Shown in pieces: positions 1 through 11,258 of a stretch of 64,000 nucleotides of DNA (its first letter is position 1; each line of letters begins with the position of its first letter). Origin of the DNA: Orobanche coerulescens (Eukaryota > Streptophyta > Magnoliopsida > Lamiales > Orobanchaceae); the NCBI GenBank assembly GCA_033398695.1, contig CM065802.1, positions 152,444,096 through 152,508,095 of the forward strand, written 5' to 3'. The translations under genes were made by a program, and so were the position numbers. Below the pieces are notes generated by a model that worked only from the letters and a program-made list of their open reading frames with translations, was not told the DNA's origin and did no database searches.

Positions 1-797
1 CTAAGAGGCCTCCGTATCCTTCCCAAGGCGGAAAGAAGTTCCAAACAGCATCCACGGTTTCAGATGCAGTGAAGAAGTGTTATAACTGTGGACGAGCAGG
101 GCGTGATTGCTCCGCTCCTTCTGTGACCTATTTTGAATGTGGGCAAGAAGTGCATCGGGTAACTTTTTGTGGAAAGGTGACTAGATCATTGGAGCTCGCA
201 CTTCAGCACAAGTTCCAAAAGAGACGAGTGTGAACCTGACACAGCAAAGTGGTCTTCAACCGTAGAATTTCGGAAAGAGAGAAGCATCCAGTGCTGGGTC
301 CATTCCTCCACGCCTTTATGAGATGAAGAGGTCAGACGATCAGAACACTGTTGTTTGATCAGGCATGATTCAGATTCTTTTGCAACCAGTTAGTGTCTTA
401 CTCGATTCAGGAGCTACGCATTCTTTCATATTATTGAACTGTGTTAATCGTTTGAAAATCTCGTGTTTGCATGATTGTGAAGCTTATGTTGTGAGTCTGC
501 CGAATGGAGAGAGAATTGTGGGAAATAAAGAAGCTAGGGATTTTCCTGTGTCCATAGGAGGGAGGAATTGGCTATAAAATTTTATCGTGATCGACATCCT
601 TGGTGACGATTTAATTCTCGGGGACAATTGGATCAATCGTTATGGAGCTATTTTGAACTATCGGAAGAGAGTTATTTCGATCATTGCTGATGATGGATCT
701 GAACATTTATTCGAAGGATGGAAACCAAGGAACTCAGGGAAAGTGATCAACGCCATGAAAGCGATCACTACGCCATAGATGGCCTACAACAACGCCT
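1..797 (+). pseudogene. Ty3/gypsy gag-pol fragment (zinc knuckle and protease)
   Basis: This is a broken internal piece of a gypsy polyprotein. Reading from base 3, the Gag tail has two degenerate CCHC knuckles (CYNCGRAGRDC near 78, lacking the usual Gly-His, then a second near 130-170). A frameshift follows, and the retropepsin domain at 365-577 carries the catalytic [10 protein letters not shown] motif. A stop at 575-577 separates it from the DDLILGDNWI segment at 587-778, typical of the linker between protease and reverse transcriptase in Tekay/Del-like chromoviruses. The fragment ends abruptly at about 797, where it meets a truncated LTR of opposite orientation. It is not expressed as a whole protein. 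The family call is secure; the clade is inferred. Confidence 0.85.
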
Positions 798-2512
798 AGT
801 CCAATGTGAGTCCAACAACCAACACACGACTTAAATGTGCCCGACATGAAAATCCTACACATACCAACCGGCACGCCAGTATGACCCGGAATGCCACGAT
901 ATAACAAAATTGACATCGAAAATGAATAATGACTCACCGAGATGGAATGATAGTGAAATAAATGACAGCTCAATGAAAAGATTGGAACCGTCGTTCCTTA
1001 TGACTGAAGTGATTAATTGACAACAACAAGTTTTGATACGGTTAATATAATGATGAATGAGTTATAATTATGAATGAACAACAACAAAAGGGATGAATAT
1101 CCTTTTAACCGAGTAAGAATTAACTTACACAACACCGGTGACAATTATCCTTCCACGAACGACGTCCTAATTGAGATATCGATCGCTCGAACAACCTTGA
1201 ATTATACAATATCCAACAACCCGTTCAATACACGAATCAAACACGAATATAACGAACTCAAAACGTCGATACGATTAAACTAAATTCATTGGGGCATTAT
1301 ATCGAATATGTTGTGGCCAAACTCCGATTGTTTACAATCAAATCTCAATGAACCACTATCAAATCCCCCAAGAGGTGTTTCAAACCAATAAACATCTTCC
1401 AAATGATCAATAATCCGAAATGAATATCCGAAAACGTGATTATAACGACAATTAATCGAAAACCCCCAATTTCAACTCGATAATCAAAGTGTTCTTGAAT
1501 AATCACTCAATAATCCAATGAATCCTTATACAAACTCATAATCATATATATATCCCTTCATATAACATGATTATAACGTCCAAAACATCATATATCAACA
1601 TAGAATCGAAATCCAAGGTGTTGAAGAAATTACCTCTTGAAGATCCAACCACTTCGATCCGAAGAACACGAGTTTAATCGAGTATCCAAGCTTCCCAAAG
1701 GATTGAAGGTAAAGAAAAATACACACTCAAATGATAATTGATGAAGAAGTCTCTCCCTCAAGACCCTCTCTCGCGTAAGAAGGTGAAAAAATGAAGAAAT
1801 GAGCTGAAATGCTCAAAAAAAACAAAATTATAGGGGTTGACTGTCTGTCGGACACGGCCCGTGCCGATCGGCACGGTCGCGGCGCGCAATGGCCGGCAGG
1901 GACTCGACCGTGTCCTGCTTGACACGGTCGCGGCGCGAAGGGTCCTACCGATTGACCTGTCCGACAGCGACTCGGCATGACTTCGGCCGTGTCACGGAAC
2001 ACGGCCGCGCCCAGCACGGTTCCGCTTATCCGGAAGAGTTTGACTCGGCCGTGCCAGACGACACGGTCGGGTCCTGTGGCAGAGACTTCGGCATTTCCGG
2101 GCGAGTACAGCATGGGCCGTGTCGGACGACACGGCCGAGTTCGGTCGGCACTGATCGGCCAATAACTGAAAAATGAGCGGGTGAGCTAAAACGACCATAA
2201 CTCTCTCGTCCGGACTCCGATTGACTCACCGTTTGAACCATTGGAAAGCTAACTCGATGCTCTATAATATTGAAAAGATTCAGAATTTTTGGAGTTACCA
2301 AAAGTTAATGGTGATCTAACAAAGTCGAACTCATATGTGGAAAGTTGAAACAATGAACAATAACGATACACAACTCGAAGTTTTTCCGAACGGTGAACAC
2401 GGGTGAAAGAACATGATTGATGAATGATTATAAATGAGTGAAAATCCACGGAGTGACAATCACCGAATGAAATTACTGAATGATAATGACTGAATTACAA
2501 CCGGGTATTACA
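798..2512 (-). repeat. 3' LTR of G1 (truncated)
   Basis: The minus-strand LTR starts TGTAATACCCGG at 2512 and runs leftward. It matches 7518-9236 and is cut at about 798 by the gypsy scrap. Reading along the minus strand it has U3, an inverted-repeat cluster (about 2160-1845), a weak TATA (TATAATTTT, 1827-1832), and a splice-donor-like GAG/GTAATT at about 1634. Short open frames inside are chance. Confidence 0.9.
1845..2160. repeat. Inverted-repeat word cluster GGCCGTGTC / GACACGGCC
   Basis: At least ten copies of GGCCGTGTC, GGCCGTGCC or their reverse complements lie within about 320 bp, many as facing pairs a few bases apart (for example near 1985-2005 and 2114-2141). They sit directly upstream of the LTR TATA in minus orientation. 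The block is much more GC-rich than its flanks. Confidence 0.8.
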
Positions 2513-2526
2513 TACAACCCCCCCTT
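2513..2526 (-). other. Polypurine tract of G1
   Basis: On the minus strand, AAGGGGGGGTTGTA immediately precedes the LTR start TGTAATACCC. This is the plus-strand primer position of an LTR retrotransposon. Confidence 0.75.
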
Positions 2527-2745
2527 AAAAGAGTTTCATCCCCGAAACTAAGGGTCAAACAACTCGGGATAACTCTCCCGCATACTATCCTAGGTTTCCC
2601 AAATAGCCTCTTCGACTCCGTGTCTAGACCACTGAATCTTGACCAAAGGAATCGACTTATTCTCAACTGTTTGATTCGCCGCTCTAAGAATCGTATAGGG
2701 CGCTCCTCATATGAATGGTCGTTGGCGATTATCTGCATATGATTT
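2527..2745 (-). pseudogene. Chromodomain-like tail of G1 Pol (remnant)
   Basis: Minus-strand translation in shifting frames gives SYEERPIRFLE, then a stretch ending in a WSRHGVEEA-type core, which matches the C-terminal chromodomain-like region of Tekay/Del chromoviruses. In intact relatives the integrase GPY/F module lies between the integrase core and this tail. Here the text passes straight from an NRQRPF-like integrase segment to SYEERP at about 2712, so GPY/F appears to be deleted. Frameshifts make it non-functional. Chromodomains normally guide integration into heterochromatin. Confidence 0.6.
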
Positions 2746-3453
2746 CTGTCGATTCTGAGCGGTCAACAAACGACTCCTGATCAAAGCTACCTTCTCACAG
2801 GCGGCTATAAGCATATCGGGCTCGGTGCCGATTGATTCTGACAAGTCATCTCAACACAAAGGAGATCGACAACGACGACCGTACAAGGCCTCGTAAGGTG
2901 CCATCTTAATCGAAGCATGCCAACTATTATTATACGTGAATTCGATCAATGGTAGTTGGGCTTCCCAATCGTCTTTCCAATCGAGGACGCATGCCCTCAA
3001 CATGTCCTCTAATGTCTGAATAGTTCTCTCTGATTGTCCGTCGGACTGAGGATGAAAGGCAGTACTGAGATTAAGCTGAGTTCCCATAGCACGATGAACT
3101 GATTTCCAAAAATGGGATACAAATCGTCCGTCACGATCGGAAACGATACTCTTAGGAGTACCGTGCAGTCTCACTATCTCTTTGATGAATAACTGGGCAA
3201 GTCTCTCGGGACCCCACGTATCCTTGATCTCAAGGAAATGAGCTGATTTAGTTAAGCGGTCCACAATCACCCAGATCGCATTCATGCCACGACGACTCGT
3301 CGGCAAACTCGTGATGAAATCCATAGAAATGTCTTCCCACTTCCACTCCGGAATAGGGAGAGGTTTCAGCATACCCGCCGGTCGCTGATGTTCAATCTTA
3401 ACTTGTTGACAGGTCAAGCATCTCGAAACAAATTCTGTGACTTCTCGCTTCAT
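2746..3453 (-). pseudogene. Gypsy integrase core of G1
   Basis: This is an open minus-strand segment of about 200 residues. It begins with the CC half of the HHCC zinc finger (CLTCQQVK), then the DDE core: Asp in ISMDFITSLP, Asp in IVSDRDGRF, and Glu in QSDGQSERTIQ, followed by YGRRCRSPLC. These are the standard catalytic positions of retroviral-type integrase, which joins cDNA to the target. The core reads well, but the downstream GPY/F module is missing and the upstream part is separated by a stop near 3457. Clade assignment to Tekay/Del-like is by motif style only. Confidence 0.85.
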
Positions 3454-3459
3454 ATTACT

Positions 3460-4222
3460 CTACCAGTAATTTTGTTTCAAGTCCTTGTATATCTTGCTGG
3501 ACCCCGGATGAACAGAATAAGGGGTAGCATGAGCTTCTCTCAAAATAGAGTTTTTCAACTCGTCATTCGCCGGTACGCACAACCGGATATTAAACCTCAA
3601 AAGTCCATCCTCGTGGACCACGAATCCAGGGGCTTTCCCCTGAGCCACATCTTCACGGATGCGCAACAATGAAGGGTCTGAACTCTGATTCTCTCCGATT
3701 ATCTCCTCAAGTGACGATGAAATCTCTAACATACAAAGTTGTCCCTGAACTCGCTGAAGCCAGACCTCGATCTCGGGTCTAAGGAATTCCTGCTGAATCT
3801 CCTTCTGAACTGTTAAACGAGCAAGTATCTGCTCCTGAACGGACTTACGACTCAAGGCGTCAGCGATAACGTTCGCCTTGCCCGGGTGGTAAAGGATCTC
3901 GATATCAAAATCTTTGATTAGTTCCAACCACCGCCTCTGTCGCATATTTAACTCCTTGTGAGTAAATATATACTTCAACTCTTGTGATTGGTGAAGATAT
4001 GACAGGTGATGCCATAAAGGTAACGACGCCAAATTTCCAACGCGAAAACCACGGTTGCTAGCTCCGGCCGTGGGTTGGATAATTAACTAGCTAATCCGAG
4101 GAAACATCGGATTTACTTAATATCTTTCGGAGGTTGCCAATCTCGGATAGTCTCCGTCTTCTGAGGGTCGACACGAACTCTGTCAGATGAAATTACATGC
4201 CCGAGAAAGTCACTTCGGACCT
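3460..4222 (-). pseudogene. RNase H end and integrase zinc-finger region of G1
   Basis: The frame at 3460-4032 begins in the C-terminal part of RNase H (FTHKELNMRQRRWLELIKDF, then HPGKANVIADALSRK) and continues through the linker to the HH part of the integrase zinc finger (REAHATPYSVHPGS). Bases 4033-4222 carry the upstream RNase H in broken frames. RNase H removes the RNA strand during cDNA synthesis. The order RNase H then integrase is the gypsy arrangement. It is continuous with the integrase core except for one stop. Confidence 0.8.
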
Positions 4223-4870
4223 CTAGAACTCACATTTGGAAAACTTTCCATAAAGTTGCTCTCGTCTCAACACGTCGAGAACCTGATGAAGATGAACCTC
4301 GTGTTCCTCTAGGCTACGAGAATAAATCAAAATGTCTTCGATGAAGACAACAACAAACTGATCCAAAAAGTCGATGAAAACCCGATTAATTAACTCCATG
4401 AATACCGCAGGTGCAATAGTTAGCCCGAACGGCATAAATACGAACTCATAATGACCATAGCGTGTACGAAACGTTGTCCTCGTGATATCCGACTCTCGAA
4501 TCCGCAACTGGTGATATCCAGATCTTAAGTCGATCCTGGAAAATACTGAGGCTCCCTGAAGTTGATCTAAAAGATCATCAATACGGGGTAAGGGATACTA
4601 CTCTTGATCATCACCCTGTTCAACTCCTGGTAATTAATACACACACGAGACGAGCCATCCTTCTCCTTGACAGATCACACTGGTGCTCCTCACGGGGACG
4701 CAATCGGTCGGAGATAACCTTTCTCGAACTATTCCTCAAGTTGAATCTTCAACTCCTGCATTGTGGTCGGGGCCATCCGATACGGTGCCTTCGATAAAGG
4801 GGACGTACCGGCTCCAACTCACTCCTGAATTCCCCTACTCTATGTGAAGGCAACCAGATAACTCGTCTGG
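4223..4870 (-). pseudogene. Gypsy reverse transcriptase of G1, active site altered
   Basis: The minus-strand frame 4223-4507 contains the fingers/palm signature [20 protein letters not shown] and the active-site box [11 protein letters not shown]. The family norm is F-I-D-D, so the first catalytic aspartate reads as glutamate here. Bases 4508-4870 encode the N-terminal part (IDYRELN-like and leading Asp motif) in several frames with stops. This copy is unlikely to make active enzyme. Upstream it runs into the 56-bp repeat array rather than into protease. Confidence 0.8.
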
Positions 4871-4879
4871 AAATACATC

Positions 4880-5264
4880 GTCAATCGATGACAATGATAC
4901 CACGAATGATTGGACATTTCGATTGCCCTAGAATGGTCAATCGATAAAAAGAGATACCAATAATGATTGAACAACTCGATTGCCTTAGAAAGGCCAATCG
5001 ATGAAGATGATACAATGAATGATTGAATAACTCGATTGCCCTAGAAAGGCCAATCAATGAAAATGATACAATGAATGATTGAATAACTCGATTGCCTTAG
5101 AAAGGCCAATCGATGAAAATGATACAATGAATGATTGAATAACTCGATTGCCTTAGAAAGGTCAATCGATGGAAATGATACAAGGAATGATTGAATAACT
5201 CGATTGCCTTAGAAAGGCCAATCGATGAAAATGATACAATGAATGATTGAATAGTTCGATTGCG
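4880..5264. repeat. 56-bp tandem repeat, about 6.7 units, each with a hairpin
   Basis: The anchor GATTGCC recurs at 4921, 4978, 5034, 5090, 5146 and 5202, with a diverged start at 5258, giving a period of 57 then 56 bp. Each unit contains CGATTGCCTTAGAAAGG followed by CCAATCG, a near-perfect stem of about 10 bp with a short loop. Outer units are more diverged and inner units nearly identical, as expected from slippage or unequal exchange. It occupies the place where protease should lie in G1. Confidence 0.9.
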
Positions 5265-5748
5265 GAATTTCTCTGCTTTCGTCATAATAATACTTCTTCT
5301 GGAACAACGGGGATTACTTCCCTGAAGCACACATTCGACGACCAACGACGGAAAGATAGCGACCAAACGCTAACAAACACTAAGGATAGTATCAAGACGA
5401 TCAAACCAACTAATACCGAAAATTACATCATCCTAAGATAAATTCACCACGATTAGATCCATCAACCAGTCGCGGTCATTAAGCTTAATTCGGTATGATT
5501 CCGAAAAATCTTCCATCGCCAGGTAGACCGATGGTATGAGGTCCACAAGAAATAGGACTATCCCGAAATAAGTCTATTCAAGCATGATTCGAAAATGAAT
5601 GAATGAATGCGGTGTACCAGCATCAAAAGGTACACACAAGTTGAAATAAAATTACGAGTATACCTGAAATCATTCGGACCACCGGATCGTCGATCCTCCT
5701 CCTCATATGAATCTGGGACTTGCCGGTCCCCAAACCGGACGCTCCCGT
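5265..5748. other. Unrecognised interior of G1, no protease found
   Basis: I see no [12 protein letters not shown] protease motif or other known domain on either strand. Given the gag-to-pol order this should be the Gag tail and protease region, which seems to be lost or replaced. Confidence 0.5.
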
Positions 5749-6414
5749 CTAATAAATACGAGCTCCAACTCTATTTGCTTCCATTGTCTTAAACGACGAT
5801 GACAAAGCGATCGATTCTGAAATCTTTGGTTGCTTCGGGGCCTGAGATGCCGCCGGAGCCGACTTGGAGTCCTTTCGGCAAAAACGGGCCTTATGCCCAA
5901 AATTCCCACAATTATAGCACGTGATAGACGGTTTCAGACACTCAGTGCTGAAATGACCCGGCGTTCCACAATTGAAACAAGTGATGGCCGAACTGGCCAC
6001 TCGGGAATGAGATCCCGCACGATTATGCGCCGTAGGAGGTCGCTCAGAAATGAGAGGATTCACACGAGGCTTCTTGAAGGTTGACTGACCGCCTTCGGAT
6101 TGATTACGCTTCGTTGATTTCTTGCTGACAAATGAAGGTTGTTGTTCAGCACTTTCCTTAGCAGCTGGCTCATACGGGAGAGTTCTCTCGATTAATCCGG
6201 TCAGAGTGGCGCAATGATGATTGAGTAACTGCACATGGGTCATCATGGCCTGCATAAAAGTGAGTGGATCAACCCGAACATCTTCTGATCGAGCCGAGTC
6301 CTGGGCACGATTTCCCGGCAGCGAGTGATTATTTCTCGGGTTTCGGTCCGCACCGCGGCCTCTCCCCGTGCATCCCCTGACAGCTCTCTCCATACTGAAG
6401 TAGGAAGGTCGCAT
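5749..6414 (-). pseudogene. Shortened gypsy Gag of G1 with two zinc knuckles
   Basis: An open minus-strand frame of about 221 codons. A basic RGRGADRN-type start is followed by a short helical stretch, then a basic linker and two CCHC knuckles, CFNCGTPGHFSTEC and CYNCGNFGHKARFC, which bind element RNA. Plant chromovirus Gag usually has a large capsid domain of about 200 residues (retrotransposon gag core with conserved Trp/Phe) between the start and the knuckles. I cannot find it here, so the protein appears internally deleted yet still open. The Met near 6385 (MERAVRGC) is the likelier natural start, by analogy with other Gag starts in this window. Confidence 0.75.
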
Positions 6415-6872
6415 AATGATTATATTACCCGCATGATTAGCATGTTATGATTATGTCATGAGATGATGAAAATGAGTATACATGCTCTAACTTAGTGATT
6501 ATATGAATGATTTACTGAAGTTACATGATTATCTGATGAAATTCTTGAAATGATTATCTTGAATAACTTAACAAGATTGATAATATGATCATCTAGATTG
6601 ACAACTGAGTAATGAAATGAATTGAGTAATTAATGAGTTAACATGATCGTCCTAATCACAATGAATGATGATGTTTGAGGATTGTTAATTGATGAATGAT
6701 GAATGAATGACTATTGCCAGAAATTATACCATGGCGTTAGAAATCTTATAGTTCTTCCGGTCTGATTGGCTCGGCATTTGCACAGGTCACACGTGACGCG
6801 AAAGTCCAATGATACTAGTTTGATGACGATGATTTCAAATGAGACATGACTCGGAAGGTAGTATTCAAAACC
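6415..6872 (-). other. Untranslated leader of G1
   Basis: AT-rich sequence between the primer binding site and gag, with many irregular repeats of ATGATTA, GAATGA and similar. No gene is seen. Confidence 0.6.
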
Positions 6873-6886
6873 ACGCTCCGATACCA
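6873..6886 (-). other. Primer binding site of G1 (tRNA-iMet type)
   Basis: Minus-strand TGGTATCGGAGCGT lies 4 bases inside the 5' LTR end (6891). It differs by one base from the usual plant tRNA-iMet primer site TGGTATCAGAGC. Confidence 0.85.
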
Positions 6887-6890
6887 ACTC

Positions 6891-9236
6891 TGTAACACCC
6901 CAAACTAGGCGGATATTACAGTGCCGTAGATCCCCAACCTGACCCACCGGGCAAATGAAAATGAATGAATTACACAAGATAAATGTAGTACCGAACTACA
7001 TTACAACAATAATTACTCCGATGAGGAGTTTAGTTACAACACACCAGACAATACCGAATACTAGTGTATTTTATATGAAGATAAAATACACAACACCGAA
7101 TGAAACGAGTATTCAAATGAAAGTCTGCGGCGGAAAATAAAGGACAATAACATGAATAATCAAAGATCGGGCCCCTACTAGTATCACCAGGACTCGACGT
7201 CAGCGTGTTCTCCCGTACTTTTGCCTTGCCAAGACACGAAAAACAAAATCCCCAAACGGGCCGATTACAAAGAACAACAATCCTCAAGGGTTGAAAATAC
7301 ACAATCATGATTATATCTGAAGTTATGAAATATCCTGTCGAAACATACGCAATCAAACATGCTATATGAATCAACTAACAGTACGACTCAAAGGGTGGCG
7401 CCACACTACGCCCGGGATGGAAATGTGTCCGTGCACAAGCCACCAACGAGTATCGATCGAACACCCGTGTGGTCTTGTACCTAATCAGTCTCACGAGACA
7501 ATATGACTCGTGTGCACAGTCCAATGTGAGGCCAACAACCAACACACGACTTAAATGTGCCCGACATGAAAATCCTACACATACCAACCGGCACGCCAGT
7601 ATGACCCGGAATGCCACGATATAACAAAAGTGACATCGAAAATAAATAATGACTCACCGAGATGGAATGATAGTGAAATAAATGACAGCTCAATGAAAAG
7701 ATTGGAATCGTCGTTCCTTATGACTGAAGTGATTAATTGACAACAACAAGTTTTTATACGGTTAATATAATGATGAATGAGTTATAATTATGAATGAACA
7801 ACAACAAAAGGGATGAATATCCTTTTAACCGAGTAAGAATTAACTTACACAACACCGGTGACAATTATCCTTCCACGAACGACGTCCTAATTGAGATATC
7901 GATCGCTCGAACAACCTTGAATTATACAATATCCAACAACCCGTTCAATACACGAATCAAACACGAATATAACGAACTCAAAACGTCGATACGATTAAAC
8001 TAAATTCATTGGGGCATTATATCGAATACGTTGTGGCCAAACTCCGATTGTTTACAATCAAATCTCAATGAACCAAGATCAAATCCCCAAGAGGTGTTTC
8101 AAACCAATAAACATCTTCCAAATGATCAATAATCCGAAATGAATATCCGAAAACGTGATTATAACGACAATTAATCGAAAACCCCCAATTTCAACTCGAT
8201 AATCAAAGTGTTCTTGAATAATCCCTCAATAATCCAATGAATCCTTATACAAACTCATAATCATATATATATCCCTTCATATAACATGATTATAACGTCC
8301 AAAACATCATATCTCAACATAGAATCAAAATCCAAGGTGTTGAAGAAATTACCTCTTGAAGATCCAACCACTTCGATCCGAAGAACACGAGTTTAATCGA
8401 GTATCCAAGCTTCCCAAAGGATTGAAGGTAAAGAAAAATACACACTCAAATGATAATTGATGAAGAAATCTCTCCCTCAAGACCCTCTCTCGCGTAAGAA
8501 GGTGAAAAAATGAAGAAATGAGTGAAATGCTCGAAAAAACGAAATTATAGGGGTTGGTATGCATCGGACACGGCCGTGCCGATCGGCACGCAGTCACACG
8601 GCCCTTAGCAGCCAGCGAGGACTCGACCGTGTCCTGCTTGACACGATCGCGGCGCGAAGGGGCCTACCGATAGAACTGTCCGATAGCGACTCGGCATGAC
8701 TCGACCGTGTCCTGGAACACGGTCGGGCGTCTGGGCAGTCGGTTCTCGCTTATCCGGAAGAGTTTGACTCGGCCGTGCCAGACGACATGGTCGGGTCCTG
8801 TGGCAGAGACTTCGGCATTTCCGGGCGAGTACAGCACGGGCCGTGTCGGACGACACGGCCGAGTTCGGTCGGCAGTGATCGGCCAATAACTAAAAAATGT
8901 GCGGGTGAGCTAAAACAACCATAACTCTCTCGTCCGGACTCCGATTGACTCACCGTTTGAACCATTGGAAAGCTAACTCGATGCTCTATAATATTGCAAA
9001 GATTCAGAATTTTTGGAGTTACCAAAAGTTAATGGTGATCTAAAAAAGTCGAACTCATATGTGGAAAGTTGAAACAATGAACAATAACGATACACAACTC
9101 GAAGTTTTTCCGAACGGTGAACACGGGTGAAAGAACATGATTGATGAATGATTATAAATGAGTGAAAATCCACGGAGTGACAATCACCGAATGAAATTAC
9201 TGAATGATAATGACTGAATTACAACCGGGTATTACA
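6891..9236 (-). repeat. 5' LTR of G1, complete (2346 bp)
   Basis: The termini read TGTAACACCCC on the left and GGGTATTACA on the right, so in minus orientation TGTAATACCC...GGGGTGTTACA. Features in transcription order are the inverted-repeat cluster 8885-8565, a weak TATA at about 8545-8549, a splice-donor-like GAG/GTAATT at about 8353, and a terminal block that also contains GGATATTACAGTGCCGTAG, shared by most gypsy LTRs here. The right flank begins agtaaagc. Confidence 0.9.
8565..8885. repeat. Inverted-repeat word cluster in G1 5' LTR
   Basis: This is the same GGCCGTGTC/GACACGGCC cluster as in the 3' LTR. It differs between the two LTRs more than the rest does, including at 8571-8640 and 8710-8745, so the words appear to change faster than flanking LTR sequence. 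Confidence 0.75.
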
Positions 9237-9418
9237 AGTAAAGCTTCGTATGGTCATTAGCGCACGCTATATTGAGTGGTAGCGTATGCTAATTGCTGTA
9301 CTTAGCGCACGTAAGGGATGTTTAGCATATGCTAAGCCGAGACCGGACAAAGACAGTAGACTGCAATCCCGTTAGCGCACGCTAATTAGGATCAGTATTG
9401 CGCACTAATAACATTTTT

Positions 9419-9428
9419 CTATAAATAG
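9419..9428 (+). promoter_or_regulatory. TATA box of plus-strand LTR
   Basis: CTATAAATAG is a consensus plant TATA box. It lies just downstream of the TTAGCGCACGCTAA-like palindromes and about 210 bp upstream of a good splice-donor match at 9630. Confidence 0.7.
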
Positions 9429-10620
9429 GACAACACCTAACTTCATTTTTTCAGTTTACACCTCTTCCCACACCCGATTTTTGAGACTTCGAGGGTTACT
9501 CCCTCCATCCTAAACCTGTATACCAGCTTCTTAACATCACCATTGAAGGCAGAGGGGCTTTTAGGATTGGTGTTCTAGCTTTTGGGCGTAGAGTTCATCA
9601 AGTTATTCCAACCTTTCCTTCCGTTTAAGGTATGTTACGATTTACCAAGCTAGAGTTTATGTTCTTAGCTATACTTTGAGCTTGCTTCGGAAATCATTGG
9701 ACTAGTTCCAGATCTTATGAATCCAGCACCATATTTTTGAAGATTGGAACCCGATTATACTTTGTTTTCCCCTCGTTGTTAAGAGTGTTGATCGAGCCTT
9801 GATGGATAAAAACCTTAAGGTGTAGTATCCTAAGTTTGTTTTGAATTATGAGCATGATTTTAGTAAGATTCTAAGAATTACCGTGATGTTCCACCGATGA
9901 TAATTCATGTTTGATAGAGGTGTTTGATTTGAAAAGGTTCTTCATGTTCATGCTTGTAATGAGTCGGCTACGTCAATGAAATCAACCCGGATCACCGTAG
10001 TACCGTTTCCTTTCGTAGTACATTTGGTATGCTTGTATCTTGAGTCACACTTGTGGCATGAATTGTAAGAGCCAAACATATGGGAGTCGGGAATTGAAAC
10101 CAATATTGAAGTCTAGATTTTGATGACTTGTATATACTTGAATCCTTAGACATTGGTATGTCGCCTCCGATGTGATCTTTCGACTCATATGAAGTGTATC
10201 ACTATTTCCGGCTCAGCTTTAATCAAGCATACTAACCGCGAACCGGCCTTACGTCATTATTACGTGTTTTTAATATTCGGTGATCATACGTTAGTTTCGA
10301 GTAGTATGTTAAGTTCCTTGTATTTCTTTTGAACAAGGTCCGAGCCTTGCATAGGGATCGATCGATGGGCGATGGCCTTCGGACGCGTGACATTCGTTGG
10401 AGTATTTTATTCTTGCGATTTTTGAGGCAAGTATCGTATTTTGAAATTGGTTTATATTGGAATGTTGATCATGCATACGATTTAGTCATGTTGTTGAACA
10501 TGAGATTAATTTCTTTGAATTGTCATGGTATTCGTTATTGATTCCTTGATTGTTCACGTCGATGAACGTATTGATTTGCATATGTGTATGCATAATTGCA
10601 CTGTTTATGTTGTAAATGAT

Positions 10621-10810
10621 CCAAGGGGATCATGAGGATCTATGCTGAGGGCGCTGGATCGGATGTCCACCATGTGTTGGTCCGACAGGATCATCATGGG
10701 GATCTATGCTGAGGGCGCTGGATCGTTGGACGGGTTTTCCACCATTCGTTGGTCCGACGGGATCATCATGGGGATCTATACTGAGGGCGCTGGATCATTG
10801 GATTACCCTG
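10621..10810 (+). repeat. Three-unit LTR tandem repeat (~65-75 bp)
   Basis: The core GGATCTATGCTGAGGGCGCT followed by GGATC recurs at about 10640, 10700 and 10775, separated by TTGGTCCGAC(A/G)GGATCATCATGG-like spacers. The same word family occurs in reverse at 60430-60690. Confidence 0.8.
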
Positions 10811-11258
10811 TATTGTGTTGATGGAATCATGAGGATTCGCATCGTTGGATTCCGGTGACGGAAGTCCGTTTTGTATGTTTTATGATGCATTGTTGATTCA
10901 TGTATTATGATACTTGCACTAGCATCGTTTTGCTAACCCCTTCGGGGGTGGATATTAGTTTTGATGTTCAGGTAGCCGAGGAGCGGGGAAGCAACCACAG
11001 TACCGAAATGACGATGAAGTGGCGCAGTGATGTAATTTGATGTTGTCTCGTTTTCTAGTTATTTTTCAGTACTCGAGTATGCATATTTTGTTGCTGTTCG
11101 GAATGATTGTAATAATGAACTCATTGTTGAACTGGTTTTGAATTTTAACCTCAATGACACTTTAGTATTATTTTCTGTATTTCTCAAATTAGCCTTGTAA
11201 ATTCTTATATAAAGTATTTACGGCGCTGTAATTATTCCGAATATATCGGGGTGTTACA

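Larger units (their letters stand above)
798..9236 (-). mobile_element. Gypsy element G1, minus strand, 3' LTR truncated
   Basis: The element reads right to left: 5' LTR 6891-9236, primer binding site 6873-6886, leader, gag, a tandem-repeat block, reverse transcriptase, RNase H, integrase, chromodomain remnant, polypurine tract 2513-2526, then the 3' LTR 798-2512. The LTRs match base for base over long stretches (offset 6720, for example 1074-1283 against 7794-8003), so the insertion is fairly young. The interior is nevertheless defective: no protease, no Gag core domain, a deleted integrase C-terminus, and a changed reverse transcriptase active site. It was probably mobilised in trans by a relative. 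The 3' LTR lacks its last ~627 bp (the equivalent of 6891-7517), so no target duplication can be read. Confidence 0.85.
9237..11258 (+). repeat. Plus-strand gypsy LTR, 5' end missing
   Basis: The right end, CGGGGTGTTACA at 11247-11258, is the standard gypsy LTR terminus of this window. Moving along it: palindromic TTAGCGCACGCTAA-like words at 9255-9400, a TATA box CTATAAATAG at 9419-9428, splice-donor-like AAG/GTATGT at 9629-9630, a three-unit repeat at 10621-10810, and a hairpin with CTAACCCCTTCGGGGG at 10931-10946. The TGTAAT start is absent because G1 abuts it. It is related to the minus-strand LTR at 59459-63292 (shared GGATCTATGCT/GCGCTGGATCATTGGA words). Confidence 0.75.

Noticed and set aside
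1074..1283. Identical small frames at 1074-1283 and 7794-8003
   Set aside because: They are the same LTR position in the two G1 LTRs; identity reflects LTR similarity, not protein conservation.
4880..5264. Regular repeats resembling a CRISPR array
   Set aside because: The 56-bp units are contiguous with no unique spacers, inside a plant retrotransposon; this is a tandem satellite.
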